From the NCBI GenBank assembly GCA_022865725.1, contig JALHTP010000030.1, positions 1 to 7,692 of the forward strand: DNA of 7,692 bases, read 5' to 3'. The first letter of the stretch is position 1; every line of letters begins with the position of its first letter. Of this stretch, positions 1 to 5,081 are shown in pieces. The translations under genes were made by a program, and so were the position numbers. This DNA is from Methyloceanibacter sp. (GTDB lineage: Bacteria; Pseudomonadota; Alphaproteobacteria; Rhizobiales; Methyloligellaceae). The notes beneath the pieces were generated by a model. The model saw only the letters and a list, made by a program, of their open reading frames with translations, ran no database searches and was not told the DNA's origin.

Positions 1-2
1 AA

Positions 3-80
3 TGGTCGGAGCGGGGAGATTTGAACTCCCGACCCCCGGTCCCCCAGACCGGTGCGCTAACCGAGCTGCGCTACGCTCCG
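3..80 (-). tRNA. tRNA-Pro (anticodon GGG)
   Basis: Read on the minus strand, this folds as a full cloverleaf of 78 nt including CCA. The acceptor stem CGGAGCG pairs perfectly with CGCTCCG. The D arm is GCGC/GCGC, and the anticodon stem CCGGT/ACCGG encloses the loop CTGGGGG, giving anticodon GGG at positions 34-36. The T arm GGGAG/CTCCC encloses TTCAAAT. The discriminator base is A and CCA is encoded in the DNA (positions 3-5). It would decode CCC and CCU proline codons. It lies downstream of merR on the same strand, after a 72-bp gap that contains its likely promoter. Confidence 0.97.
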
Positions 81-103
81 AAGCCTTATCTTGGGCTGAC
101 TTG

Positions 104-131
104 CATATACACGGTCAGGCCGTTGAGACAA
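104..131 (-). promoter_or_regulatory. Putative promoter of tRNA-Pro
   Basis: On the minus strand a TTGTCT -35-like box (131-126) is followed after 16 bp by a TATATG -10-like box (109-104). This would start transcription near position 97, about 17 nt before the mature tRNA 5' end, a sensible leader for RNase P processing. The -35 element lies just past the merR stop codon. The match is moderate (alphaproteobacterial promoters are often degenerate), so this is an inference from spacing and position. Confidence 0.4.
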
Positions 132-152
132 GCCATGCGCCTGTGGATGGGT

Positions 153-620
153 CTATTCCCTGGCCAGGGTCAGGACCCGGTAGCAGGCCTCGATCTCGTC
201 GATCAGGGTCACGAGCTTTTGCGGGTCGAGCTTGGAGTGTTGCGCGCTAGGCTCGCGCGCCAGGGTTGCGAGTCCGCTTTGGGCGGTCTCGGCGGCGATG
301 TCGGGGATCTCGTGCGCCGACACTGCGACGTCCTCGTCTTCGTCCTCAGCCATCCGCCGGTAGTCCATCACGAAACGCGGTCCGTGCTCGCGGAGGATCT
401 TCTGTACACCCCTAATAGTGTATCCATCGTTGTAGAGGAGGAAGCGGATGCCGCGCAGAAGGCAGACATCCTCGGGCCGGTAATAGCGCCGGCCGCCGCC
501 GCGCTTCATGGGCTTAAGCTGGGCGAATTTGGCCTCCCAGAAGCGAAGTACGTGCTTTGGGACCTCAAGCTCGTCAGCGACCTCGCTGATCGTACGAAAC
601 GCCTCTGGCGCCTTGTCCAA
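153..620 (-). CDS. MerR-family transcriptional regulator
   Basis: This 155-aa protein is a predicted cytoplasmic DNA-binding regulator. Residues 8-30 form the MerR winged helix-turn-helix (TISEVADELEV then LRFWEAKF). The wing RGGGRRYYRPEDV is at 40-52, and a second helical pair (LLRGIRFLLYNDGYTIRGVQKIL) follows at 54-76. After residue 90 there is an acidic stretch (EDEDED) and a less conserved C-terminal tail ending in a short helix (133-154). No metal-binding cysteine pair of the MerR/CueR/ZntR type is present; the only cysteines are Cys53 and Cys146, so a metal ligand is unlikely. The start is TTG at 620, chosen because GGGGAGG lies 7 nt upstream and no in-frame ATG fits. It follows ihfA by 35 bp, which suggests co-transcription. 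This ihfA-merR pairing is common in alphaproteobacteria, but the regulator's target is unknown to me. Confidence 0.92.
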   Translation of the reverse strand: MDKAPEAFRTISEVADELEVPKHVLRFWEAKFAQLKPMKRGGGRRYYRPEDVCLLRGIRFLLYNDGYTIRGVQKILREHGPRFVMDYRRMAEDEDEDVAVSAHEIPDIAAETAQSGLATLAREPSAQHSKLDPQKLVTLIDEIEACYRVLTLARE

Positions 621-627
621 TCGTTTT

Positions 628-634
628 CCTCCCC
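628..634 (-). promoter_or_regulatory. Shine-Dalgarno site for merR
   Basis: The minus strand reads GGGGAGG, ending 7 nt before the TTG at 620. It is one of the strongest ribosome binding sites in the window, and it decides the TTG start for the MerR-family gene. Confidence 0.7.
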
Positions 635-655
635 AGCATTGGAACGCCGGCAGCG

Positions 656-973
656 CTATTCGGCCGCCTTTCTTCGCGAGAGCGCGTCGTTGATGCGCTG
701 CTTCATGATGTTGCTTGCCCGGAACACCAGCACGCGCCGCGGCGTGATGGGAACTTCCTGGCCCGTCTTCGGGTTGCGGCCGATGCGCTGACCCTTGTCG
801 CGAATTCCGAAAGAGCCGAACGACGATAGTTTCACGGTGTCGCCGTGCTCGAGGCTCGCTACGATCTCGCGGAGCACAAGCTCAACGATCTCAGCGGACT
901 CGTTCCGCGGCAGACCAACCTTCTGAAACACCGCTTCCGCCAAATCGGCGCGCGTGAGTGTCTTCCCGCTCAT
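656..973 (-). CDS. ihfA: Integration host factor subunit alpha
   Basis: This 105-aa protein is the alpha subunit of the IHF heterodimer, a nucleoid-associated protein that binds WATCAANNNNTTR sites in the minor groove and bends DNA sharply. It acts in recombination, replication and sigma54 promoter architecture. The whole HU/IHF fold is visible. Helices span residues 3-40 (LTRADLAEAVFQKVGLPRNESAEIVELVL), followed by the sheet motif VKLSSFGSFGIRDK (47-60). The beta-arm GRNPKTGQEVPI (65-76) carries the intercalating proline at 68, and PRRVLVFRASNIMKQRIN follows. The alpha-type pattern at the arm (RNPKTG) and the ATG start with GGGGGAG 9 nt upstream support the call. It sits between fabH and merR with a 143-bp leader that may contain its own promoter. 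The beta subunit gene is not in the window. Confidence 0.95.
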   Translation of the reverse strand: MSGKTLTRADLAEAVFQKVGLPRNESAEIVELVLREIVASLEHGDTVKLSSFGSFGIRDKGQRIGRNPKTGQEVPITPRRVLVFRASNIMKQRINDALSRRKAAE

Positions 974-1001
974 ATGCCTACGCTCCCCCAGTCGCGGGAC
1001 T

Positions 1002-1014
1002 AATCAAGATGCTA
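1002..1014 (+). promoter_or_regulatory. Near-consensus IHF binding site upstream of ihfA
   Basis: The plus strand reads aatcaagatgcta, matching the IHF consensus WATCAANNNNTTR at all fixed positions except one (C instead of the first T of TTR, at 1012). It lies about 30 bp upstream of the ihfA start codon. In E. coli IHF is known to repress its own genes, so autoregulation is a reasonable inference, but a single short match can occur by chance. Confidence 0.35.
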
Positions 1015-1015
1015 A

Positions 1016-1038
1016 TCGAGCGAGTGCGAGGCGGTCAA
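1016..1038 (-). promoter_or_regulatory. Putative ihfA promoter -35 region
   Basis: A TTGACC hexamer (1038-1033, minus strand) matches five of six -35 consensus bases and precedes ihfA by about 60 bp. The -10 region expected 16-18 bp downstream contains only weak candidates (ATTAGC or TTAGCA), so the promoter is tentative. If real, it allows ihfA-merR to be expressed independently of plsX-fabH. Confidence 0.3.
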
Positions 1039-1080
1039 TCTGTCCCGCGATCAAATTCCTGATATTGCACCATTTTCCAT

Positions 1081-1108
1081 CAAGGTGTGGCTTTCGCGCG
1101 GCACCTTG
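1081..1108 (-). terminator. Stem-loop downstream of fabH
   Basis: A perfect 7-bp stem (caaggtg at 1081-1087 with caccttg at 1102-1108) encloses a 14-nt loop and begins 8 nt after the fabH stop codon on the minus strand. No T-run follows, so it is not a canonical intrinsic terminator. It may instead protect the plsX-fabH transcript end or attenuate read-through into ihfA. Confidence 0.3.
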
Positions 1109-1116
1109 GCTTTGGC

Positions 1117-2094
1117 CTACCAGCGCAGCAGCACGGCCCCCCAGGTAAAGCCGCCGCCCATGGCCTCAAGCAGCACGAGATCGCCGGTTTTGATGCGGCC
1201 GTCGGCGCGGGCCGTGCTCAAAGCCAAGGGAATCGAGGCGGCCGAAGTGTTGGCATGCTTATCGACCGTAATAATAATGCGGGCCGGATCCAATCCAAGC
1301 TTTTTTGCAGCACCGTCCAAGATACGTTTATTGGCTTGATGCGGCACGAACCAGTCGATATCCGACGCATTATAGCCGGCTTGGGTCAGAGTGGCGTCGA
1401 TCACCTCGCTGATCTTGGTCACCGCGTGGCGAAATACCTCGGGACCGTCCATGCGGACATGTCCGACCGTGCCGGTCGAAGACGGACCACCATCGACATA
1501 GAGCTTGTCGCGATAGCGGCCGTCGGAGCGAAGACAGGTGGCAAGAATGCCCCGGTCGGTCATGGCGCCGTTCAGCTTTTGGGCTTCGACCACGACGGCG
1601 CCGGCGCCGTCCCCGAACAGGACGCAGGTCGAGCGATCCTCCCAGTCGAGGATGCGGGAGAAGGCTTCCGCGCCGACGACGAGCGCCCGCTTGAACAGGC
1701 CGGCCTTCAGGTGACTGTCGGCGGTGGCGAGCGCGAAGACGAAGCCCGAGCAGACCGCCTGCATGTCGAAGGCCGCGCCATGGGTGATGCCAAGCTCGGC
1801 CTGGATGGTCACGGCGCTGGCGGGAAAGGTCTGGTCGGGCGTCGAGGTGGCGAGGATGATGAGGTCGATGTCGTCCGGCACCAGCCCGGCGTCGGCAATC
1901 GCCGCGCGCGCCGCGGCCGCGCCCATTGACGAGGTAAGCTCGCCTTCGGCGGCGATCCGGCGTTCCTTGATCCCGGTCCGCTCGGTGATCCAACGGTCGG
2001 ACGTGTCGATCATCTTGGCGAGGTCGTGATTGGTCAGGACCCGCTCAGGCAGGTATCCCCCGCATCCCAAGATGACCGTCCTCACAGTATGCAA
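1117..2094 (-). CDS. fabH: Beta-ketoacyl-ACP synthase III
   Basis: This enzyme condenses acetyl-CoA (or another short acyl-CoA) with malonyl-ACP to give acetoacetyl-ACP, the first step of type II fatty-acid synthesis in the cytoplasm. With the TTG start at 2094 it is 325 aa, the usual family length. The complete Cys-His-Asn triad is visible: Cys115 in AVCSGF, His252 in VPHQANKRI and Asn282 in KHANTSAAS. The N-terminal VILGCGGYLPERVLTN, the IDTSDRWITERTGI segment (29-42) and the C-terminal glycine loop MGGGFTWGA (312-320) are also typical. TTG is preferred because GGGAG lies 9 nt upstream. A GTG at 2085 is the alternative. An in-frame ATG at 2157 would add 21 residues unlike FabH and overlap plsX by 44 bp. 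It follows plsX after 19 bp, so the two are very probably one operon. Confidence 0.95.
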   Translation of the reverse strand: MHTVRTVILGCGGYLPERVLTNHDLAKMIDTSDRWITERTGIKERRIAAEGELTSSMGAAAARAAIADAGLVPDDIDLIILATSTPDQTFPASAVTIQAELGITHGAAFDMQAVCSGFVFALATADSHLKAGLFKRALVVGAEAFSRILDWEDRSTCVLFGDGAGAVVVEAQKLNGAMTDRGILATCLRSDGRYRDKLYVDGGPSSTGTVGHVRMDGPEVFRHAVTKISEVIDATLTQAGYNASDIDWFVPHQANKRILDGAAKKLGLDPARIIITVDKHANTSAASIPLALSTARADGRIKTGDLVLLEAMGGGFTWGAVLLRW

Positions 2095-2103
2095 CGTCGC
2101 CCA

Positions 2104-2108
2104 CTCCC
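2104..2108 (-). promoter_or_regulatory. Shine-Dalgarno site for fabH
   Basis: The minus strand reads GGGAG, ending 9 nt before the TTG at 2094, inside the 19-bp gap after the plsX stop codon. It supports TTG over the GTG at 2085 and over the ATG at 2157 as the fabH start. Confidence 0.5.
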
Positions 2109-2113
2109 AAGCC

Positions 2114-3157
2114 TTACGCGGCGCCCTCAAGTTCCAACTTGGCGTGGAAGCCGGCAACGTCGCTTGCCAGGCGCTTCACCACACCGTTCGACGCCATGTC
2201 GTAGGCAAGATCGATGGCAGATGCGAATCCGGTCGCGTCGGTTCCGCCGTGGCTTTTGACGACGATGCCGTTTAGGCCAAGGAATATCCCGCCATTCAGA
2301 TGGCGCGGATCCATCTTTTCCTTGAGAGCGCGGAACGCGCCCTGCGCCAGGACAGCACCGATGCGAGCAAGGAGCGACCGCCCCATGGCGGCGCGCAAAT
2401 ACTCGCCGATCTGCTTAGCGGTTCCTTCCGCGGTCTTCAAGGCGATGTTGCCAGTGAAGCCGTCGGTGACAACGACATCCACCGCGCCGCGTCCCACGTC
2501 GTCGCCTTCGACGAAGCCGTGATAGCGAATGGGGAGCGGCGCCTCTTTCAGAACCGCGGCGGCCTTCTTGATCTCGTCGAGACCCTTGACCTCCTCGACG
2601 CCGATATTGAGCAGCCCGACTGAGGGCCTCTCGATGCCGAACAAAGCGCGCGCCATGCCCGCCCCCATCAGCGCAAACTCGACGAGCTGGCGTGAATCGG
2701 CGCCGACATTGGCGCCCACGTCGAGCACGATGCATTCGGCCTCGATGGTCGGCCAGATGGCGGCAATGGCCGGGCGGTCGACGCCTTCCATCGTCTTCAG
2801 GCAGAACTTGGCCATGACCATGAGCGCGCCGGTATTGCCGGCCGACACGGCGGCGTCGGCACGCCCGTCCTTCACCGCTTCAATCGCCAGCCACATGCTC
2901 GATCGATAGCGGCCTTTGCGGAGCGCCTGGCTCGGCTTCGCATCCATGGCGATCGCCACATCGGTATGAATGAGCTCGGCCTTGGCGGCGAGCGCGGGAT
3001 GGACGGCAAGCTCGGGCTCGATGCTCGCCGCATCGCCGACCAAGAGGAAGCGCATCTCGGGATGGCGGATCAACGCAATCGCGGCGGCCGGAATGACCAC
3101 GCTTGGCCCGTGGTCTCCGCCCATGGCGTCGAGCGCTATGGTGACTGGAGAACCCAT
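2114..3157 (-). CDS. plsX: Phosphate acyltransferase PlsX
   Basis: PlsX converts acyl-ACP and phosphate to acyl-phosphate, the acyl donor for PlsY in making lysophosphatidic acid. It is a peripheral membrane enzyme linking fatty-acid and phospholipid synthesis. The 347-aa length is normal. Visible family motifs are ALDAMGGDHGP near the N-terminus (8-18), SAGNTGALMVMAKF (105-118), VLDVGANVGAD (144-154), PSVGLLNIGVEEVKG (178-192), GFVEGDDV (214-221), VVTDGFTGNIALKTAEG (229-245) and FLGLNGIVVKSHGGTD (292-307). The start is the ATG at 3157, immediately ahead of the glycine-rich motif; its ribosome site is weak (AGAGA adjacent). It is followed closely by fabH, as in many bacteria. A good promoter sits upstream, inside the gap to the DUF177 gene. 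Confidence 0.96.
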   Translation of the reverse strand: MGSPVTIALDAMGGDHGPSVVIPAAAIALIRHPEMRFLLVGDAASIEPELAVHPALAAKAELIHTDVAIAMDAKPSQALRKGRYRSSMWLAIEAVKDGRADAAVSAGNTGALMVMAKFCLKTMEGVDRPAIAAIWPTIEAECIVLDVGANVGADSRQLVEFALMGAGMARALFGIERPSVGLLNIGVEEVKGLDEIKKAAAVLKEAPLPIRYHGFVEGDDVGRGAVDVVVTDGFTGNIALKTAEGTAKQIGEYLRAAMGRSLLARIGAVLAQGAFRALKEKMDPRHLNGGIFLGLNGIVVKSHGGTDATGFASAIDLAYDMASNGVVKRLASDVAGFHAKLELEGAA

Positions 3158-3233
3158 TCTCTATGCCGATCAAAAAGGAATTTAGCCCATGCAGCGGTCC
3201 GGCCGCGGCAACCCCCGGAAATGAAACCCCCCG

Positions 3234-3261
3234 ATTAGACTTAAAAGGCCGCCAGTGACAA
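3234..3261 (-). promoter_or_regulatory. Putative sigma70 promoter of plsX-fabH
   Basis: On the minus strand TTGTCA (3261-3256) and TCTAAT (3239-3234) are separated by 16 bp, and each matches five of six consensus bases. Transcription would begin near 3227, leaving a leader of about 70 nt before plsX. This is the best promoter match I see in the window. It implies that plsX-fabH can be transcribed without the two upstream genes. Confidence 0.5.
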
Positions 3262-3287
3262 CCGGATTTTGCCTTGGGTCTACGCCC

Positions 3288-3836
3288 CTAGCGCCGCTTC
3301 AGTGCGGCAAGGGCCGCAAATGGCCCGCTCTTGCCTTCACCGGCCTCTTGGGGCGGGCCTTGCTGCGACCAATCGAAGCTCACCCCCTCGCGCTTCGGGT
3401 AGGGGTCGAGGGCGGTGGCAAGGGTCTCATAGATGAGCGGACCAAGATCGATCCTGCCGTCGGCGATCGGCTCCGGCCAGTCGAGAAGCGCAACGCTTAC
3501 GGGATCCTCGGCGCCTTCCTCGGGCTCCTTCAGCAGCGAGGCCGGCCAAAACTCGACCTCTACGGGCACATCGAGGCGCACCTCAACCGGGTCGAGGGAG
3601 ACGACACAGGTTTGCGTGACATTGGCTTGAAGCCTGCCGGTGAGGCGCCAGCGACCGCCTGCCCCATGATCGAGGCGATAGGGGAAGATCAGCCGCTTCA
3701 GCCCCGCGAGATCGAGCAGATCGACGATGGCGTCCCTCTCGGCCTCGCTGGCCGCGATCTCTCCGCTCGCGCCGTCTTTGATCTCATCGACCTTGAGAAT
3801 GCGCGAAAGGACCGCGCGGTCGGCCTCGTTCGTCAT
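3288..3836 (-). CDS. DUF177 (YceD) family protein
   Basis: This 182-aa cytoplasmic protein belongs to the DUF177/YceD family, whose E. coli member is linked to 23S rRNA accumulation; the biochemical activity is not settled. Family features are the central QTCVVSLDPVEV (75-86) with the conserved cysteine at 77, a following beta-rich stretch PVEVEFWP, the segment LGPLIYETLATALDPYPKREG (131-151), and the C-terminal PFAALAALK (172-180). In gammaproteobacteria yceD is followed by rpmF (ribosomal protein L32). Here rpmF is absent and plsX follows after 130 bp. The ATG overlaps the stop codon of the chaperone gene in an ATGA arrangement (3833-3836), indicating translational coupling. Family assignment is firm; function is inferred only from homologues. 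Confidence 0.9.
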   Translation of the reverse strand: MTNEADRAVLSRILKVDEIKDGASGEIAASEAERDAIVDLLDLAGLKRLIFPYRLDHGAGGRWRLTGRLQANVTQTCVVSLDPVEVRLDVPVEVEFWPASLLKEPEEGAEDPVSVALLDWPEPIADGRIDLGPLIYETLATALDPYPKREGVSFDWSQQGPPQEAGEGKSGPFAALAALKRR

Positions 3837-4441
3837 GCGAAATCGTCTCCCGGCTCCTCTCCAGGGATTGCCCCTGGAAATCTCATTTCGCCAGCGCTCA
3901 GCGCGGCAAAGTCTTGTGCCTGCAACAGGTCCACGACCCCCTTTAGATAGTGTGCCAGGCGCCTGCCTGCAGCCCCGGAGGCCCCATCTTCGAGCTGCAG
4001 GGCGTGGGCGATGGCGGCGGCAAGGGCCTCGTCGCCCTCAGCCAGCGCCTCCTCATAGGATTGCAGCAGGCTTGCGCCCGAAGCGGCAAGCCCCCTCACC
4101 TTTTTCGGGATGCTGAGATCGCCGACGCCGATTTCCCGGAGCACCGTCTCCATGTCCGCGCCGAACCGGTCGATGAGGTCTTGCGCCAGGTCGAGCGCCT
4201 TGGGCTCCCCAGGCTTGGGCTCCCCAGGCTTGGGTCCCTCAGCCTTGAGCCGGTGAAGCGTCGCGAAGAGATGGAGCGACAGCATGAGGAAACGCCCCTC
4301 TAGCGTATCGGGAACGCCAAAGCCTTGGTAGAAAACGGGAAGCCGCGCCTGCGCCACAATCGCGCCATAGAGTTTGGTTGCGCTGGTATCGTCGCGGCGC
4401 CAGAGCGACAGCGAAGAGAGAGGGTTCAAGGAGCGGCCCAT
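3833..4441 (-). CDS. Ubiquinol-cytochrome c chaperone, Cbp3 family
   Basis: This 202-aa protein resembles the Cbp3/UQCC1 family, which in mitochondria helps translation and assembly of cytochrome b of the bc1 complex. Bacterial members are thought to play a related assembly role. The family core is visible in two blocks: LYGAIVAQARLPVFYQGFGV with RFLMLSLHLFATLHRL (24-65), and DRFGADMETVLREIGVGDLSIPKKV (91-115). Between them is a Pro-Lys-Gly-Glu insert (residues 69-81, PKPGE repeated) encoded by a 15-bp tandem DNA repeat, apparently a loop expansion. The C-terminal half is alanine-rich and helical. No signal peptide or membrane segment is evident. It is the first gene of the minus-strand run and is divergent from the bamE-type gene. 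The ATG at 4441 is preceded by AAAGG 9 nt upstream, within a small hairpin. Confidence 0.9.
   Translation of the reverse strand: MGRSLNPLSSLSLWRRDDTSATKLYGAIVAQARLPVFYQGFGVPDTLEGRFLMLSLHLFATLHRLKAEGPKPGEPKPGEPKALDLAQDLIDRFGADMETVLREIGVGDLSIPKKVRGLAASGASLLQSYEEALAEGDEALAAAIAHALQLEDGASGAAGRRLAHYLKGVVDLLQAQDFAALSAGEMRFPGAIPGEEPGDDFA
4200..4244. repeat. 15-bp tandem repeat inside the chaperone gene
   Basis: The unit ttgggctccccaggc occurs twice in perfect tandem (4200-4214 and 4215-4229), followed by a degenerate third copy (4230-4244, ttgggtccctcagcc). Because the unit is 15 bp it keeps the reading frame and adds five residues per copy (PKPGE) to the chaperone. This looks like a minisatellite expansion in a surface loop. 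Confidence 0.9.
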
Positions 4442-4447
4442 TTCGTC

Positions 4448-4460
4448 TAGCCTTTGGCTA
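4448..4460 (-). promoter_or_regulatory. Small hairpin around the chaperone ribosome site
   Basis: On the minus strand TAGCC and GGCTA form a perfect 5-bp stem with an AAA loop, ending 6 nt before the ATG at 4441. The AAAGG ribosome site lies in the loop and the start of the 3' arm, so folding would partly hide it. The hairpin is clear in sequence; a regulatory effect is inference. Confidence 0.35.
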
Positions 4461-4552
4461 CGTCCAGTCCTGGCCGCCGGATTTGACCCGCGACGGCGTC
4501 ACGCAGGTGAAGGGCTTCGGTCATCGGGCAGGTTCCGTTCACGGGGTTCATC

Positions 4553-4558
4553 GAGGGG
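4553..4558 (+). promoter_or_regulatory. Shine-Dalgarno site for bamE
   Basis: GAGGGG ends 10 nt before the TTG at 4569. Together with the position of the lipoprotein signal peptide it fixes the start of the BamE-type gene. No convincing -10/-35 pair was found for this gene; a TTGACC at 4483-4488 has no matching -10. Confidence 0.5.
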
Positions 4559-4568
4559 ACATCCGATT

Positions 4569-5063
4569 TTGCGTAAGTTCAAGCCGGTCCTGGCCGCACG
4601 GCCGCCTCTGGTCGCGCTTCTGCTCGTCGCTGCACTCCTTGCGGGGTGCGGCGGCCAGGTCGACCGGCATGGGCACGTCTTCATCGATGTCGACCTTAAC
4701 CAGGTCCAGCCCGGCATGTCGAAGGACCAGGTCAAGACCGTGCTCGGCTCGCCCGACACGACGAGCTCGATCGGCGGCGACGCCTATTACTACATCTCGA
4801 CCACGACAAAGACGGTCGCCTTCCTCAAGCCGCGCGAGATCGACCGGCAGGTCGTCGCGGTCTATTTCGACAAGGGCGAGACCGTCCAGCAGGTCGCCAA
4901 TTACGGGCTGAAGGACGGGATCGTCGTCAATTACTACAAGGGCGAGACGCCGGCCCGCGGCAAGGATATCAACGTCATCGAGCAGATCTTCGGCAATCTC
5001 GGGAGCCGCGGCATGTTCAAGGATAACAGACCGCAGGCTGGAAGCGGCATTCCCGGCATCTAA
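4569..5063 (+). CDS. bamE: Outer membrane assembly lipoprotein, BamE/SmpA/OmlA
   Basis: This is a predicted outer-membrane lipoprotein of the BamE (SmpA/OmlA) family, a small subunit of the BAM complex that inserts beta-barrel proteins. From the TTG start it is 164 aa. The signal peptide has a positive N-region (RKFK), a hydrophobic core (LVALLLVAALL, 14-24) and the lipobox LLAGC with Cys27. The next residue is Gly, not Asp, consistent with export to the outer membrane. The SmpA/OmlA domain follows: VQPGMSKDQVKTVLGSPD (46-63), a beta hairpin (DAYYYISTTTKTVAF) and AVYFDKGETVQQVANYGL. The C-terminal extension with INVIEQIFGNLG is typical of alphaproteobacterial members. The frame stays open upstream to an ATG at 4374, but that start would overlap the divergent chaperone gene by 68 bp and bury the signal peptide. 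It ends 18 bp from the convergent hppA. Confidence 0.92.
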   Translation: MRKFKPVLAARPPLVALLLVAALLAGCGGQVDRHGHVFIDVDLNQVQPGMSKDQVKTVLGSPDTTSSIGGDAYYYISTTTKTVAFLKPREIDRQVVAVYFDKGETVQQVANYGLKDGIVVNYYKGETPARGKDINVIEQIFGNLGSRGMFKDNRPQAGSGIPGI

Positions 5064-5081
5064 CCTGAACCTGCAAGCCTG

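Larger units (their letters stand above)
992..1050. repeat. 9-bp inverted repeat around the ihfA promoter
   Basis: The arms tcgcgggac (992-1000) and gtcccgcga (1042-1050) are perfect reverse complements, separated by 41 bp. The enclosed segment holds the putative ihfA promoter and a near-consensus IHF site. It also contains the direct repeat ctaatc at 1000-1005 and 1012-1017, 12 bp apart. It could be an operator pair or a long-range RNA hairpin in the leader. Function is not established. Confidence 0.6.

Noticed and set aside
3..80. tRNA-Pro as an attachment site for an integrated element
   Set aside because: The tRNA is intact but no integrase or direct repeat of its 3' end occurs in the window, and sequence to the left is missing.
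158..169. Perfect 12-bp palindrome ccctggccaggg at the end of merR
   Set aside because: It lies within the last codons of merR with no loop or T-run, so it is probably chance from codon use rather than a terminator or operator.
21..791. A 256-codon plus-strand frame across the tRNA, merR and ihfA
   Set aside because: It runs through a tRNA and two well-supported genes on the opposite strand; there is no domain or ribosome site.
1087..1929. A long plus-strand open frame of 280 codons antisense to fabH
   Set aside because: It mirrors the fabH codons in GC-rich DNA, has low-complexity His/Gly/Asp/Arg content, matches no family I recognise, and fabH has its full catalytic triad.
3255..3950. A 231-codon plus-strand frame antisense to the DUF177 and chaperone genes
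   Set aside because: It is a shadow frame of conserved genes with no recognisable domain.
4374..4568. N-terminal extension of the BamE-type protein from an ATG at 4374
   Set aside because: It would overlap the divergent chaperone gene by 68 bp and place 65 residues before a clear lipoprotein signal peptide.
5064..5081. Bidirectional terminator between the convergent bamE and hppA genes
   Set aside because: The 18-bp gap contains no stem with a T-run on either strand; I see nothing to support one.
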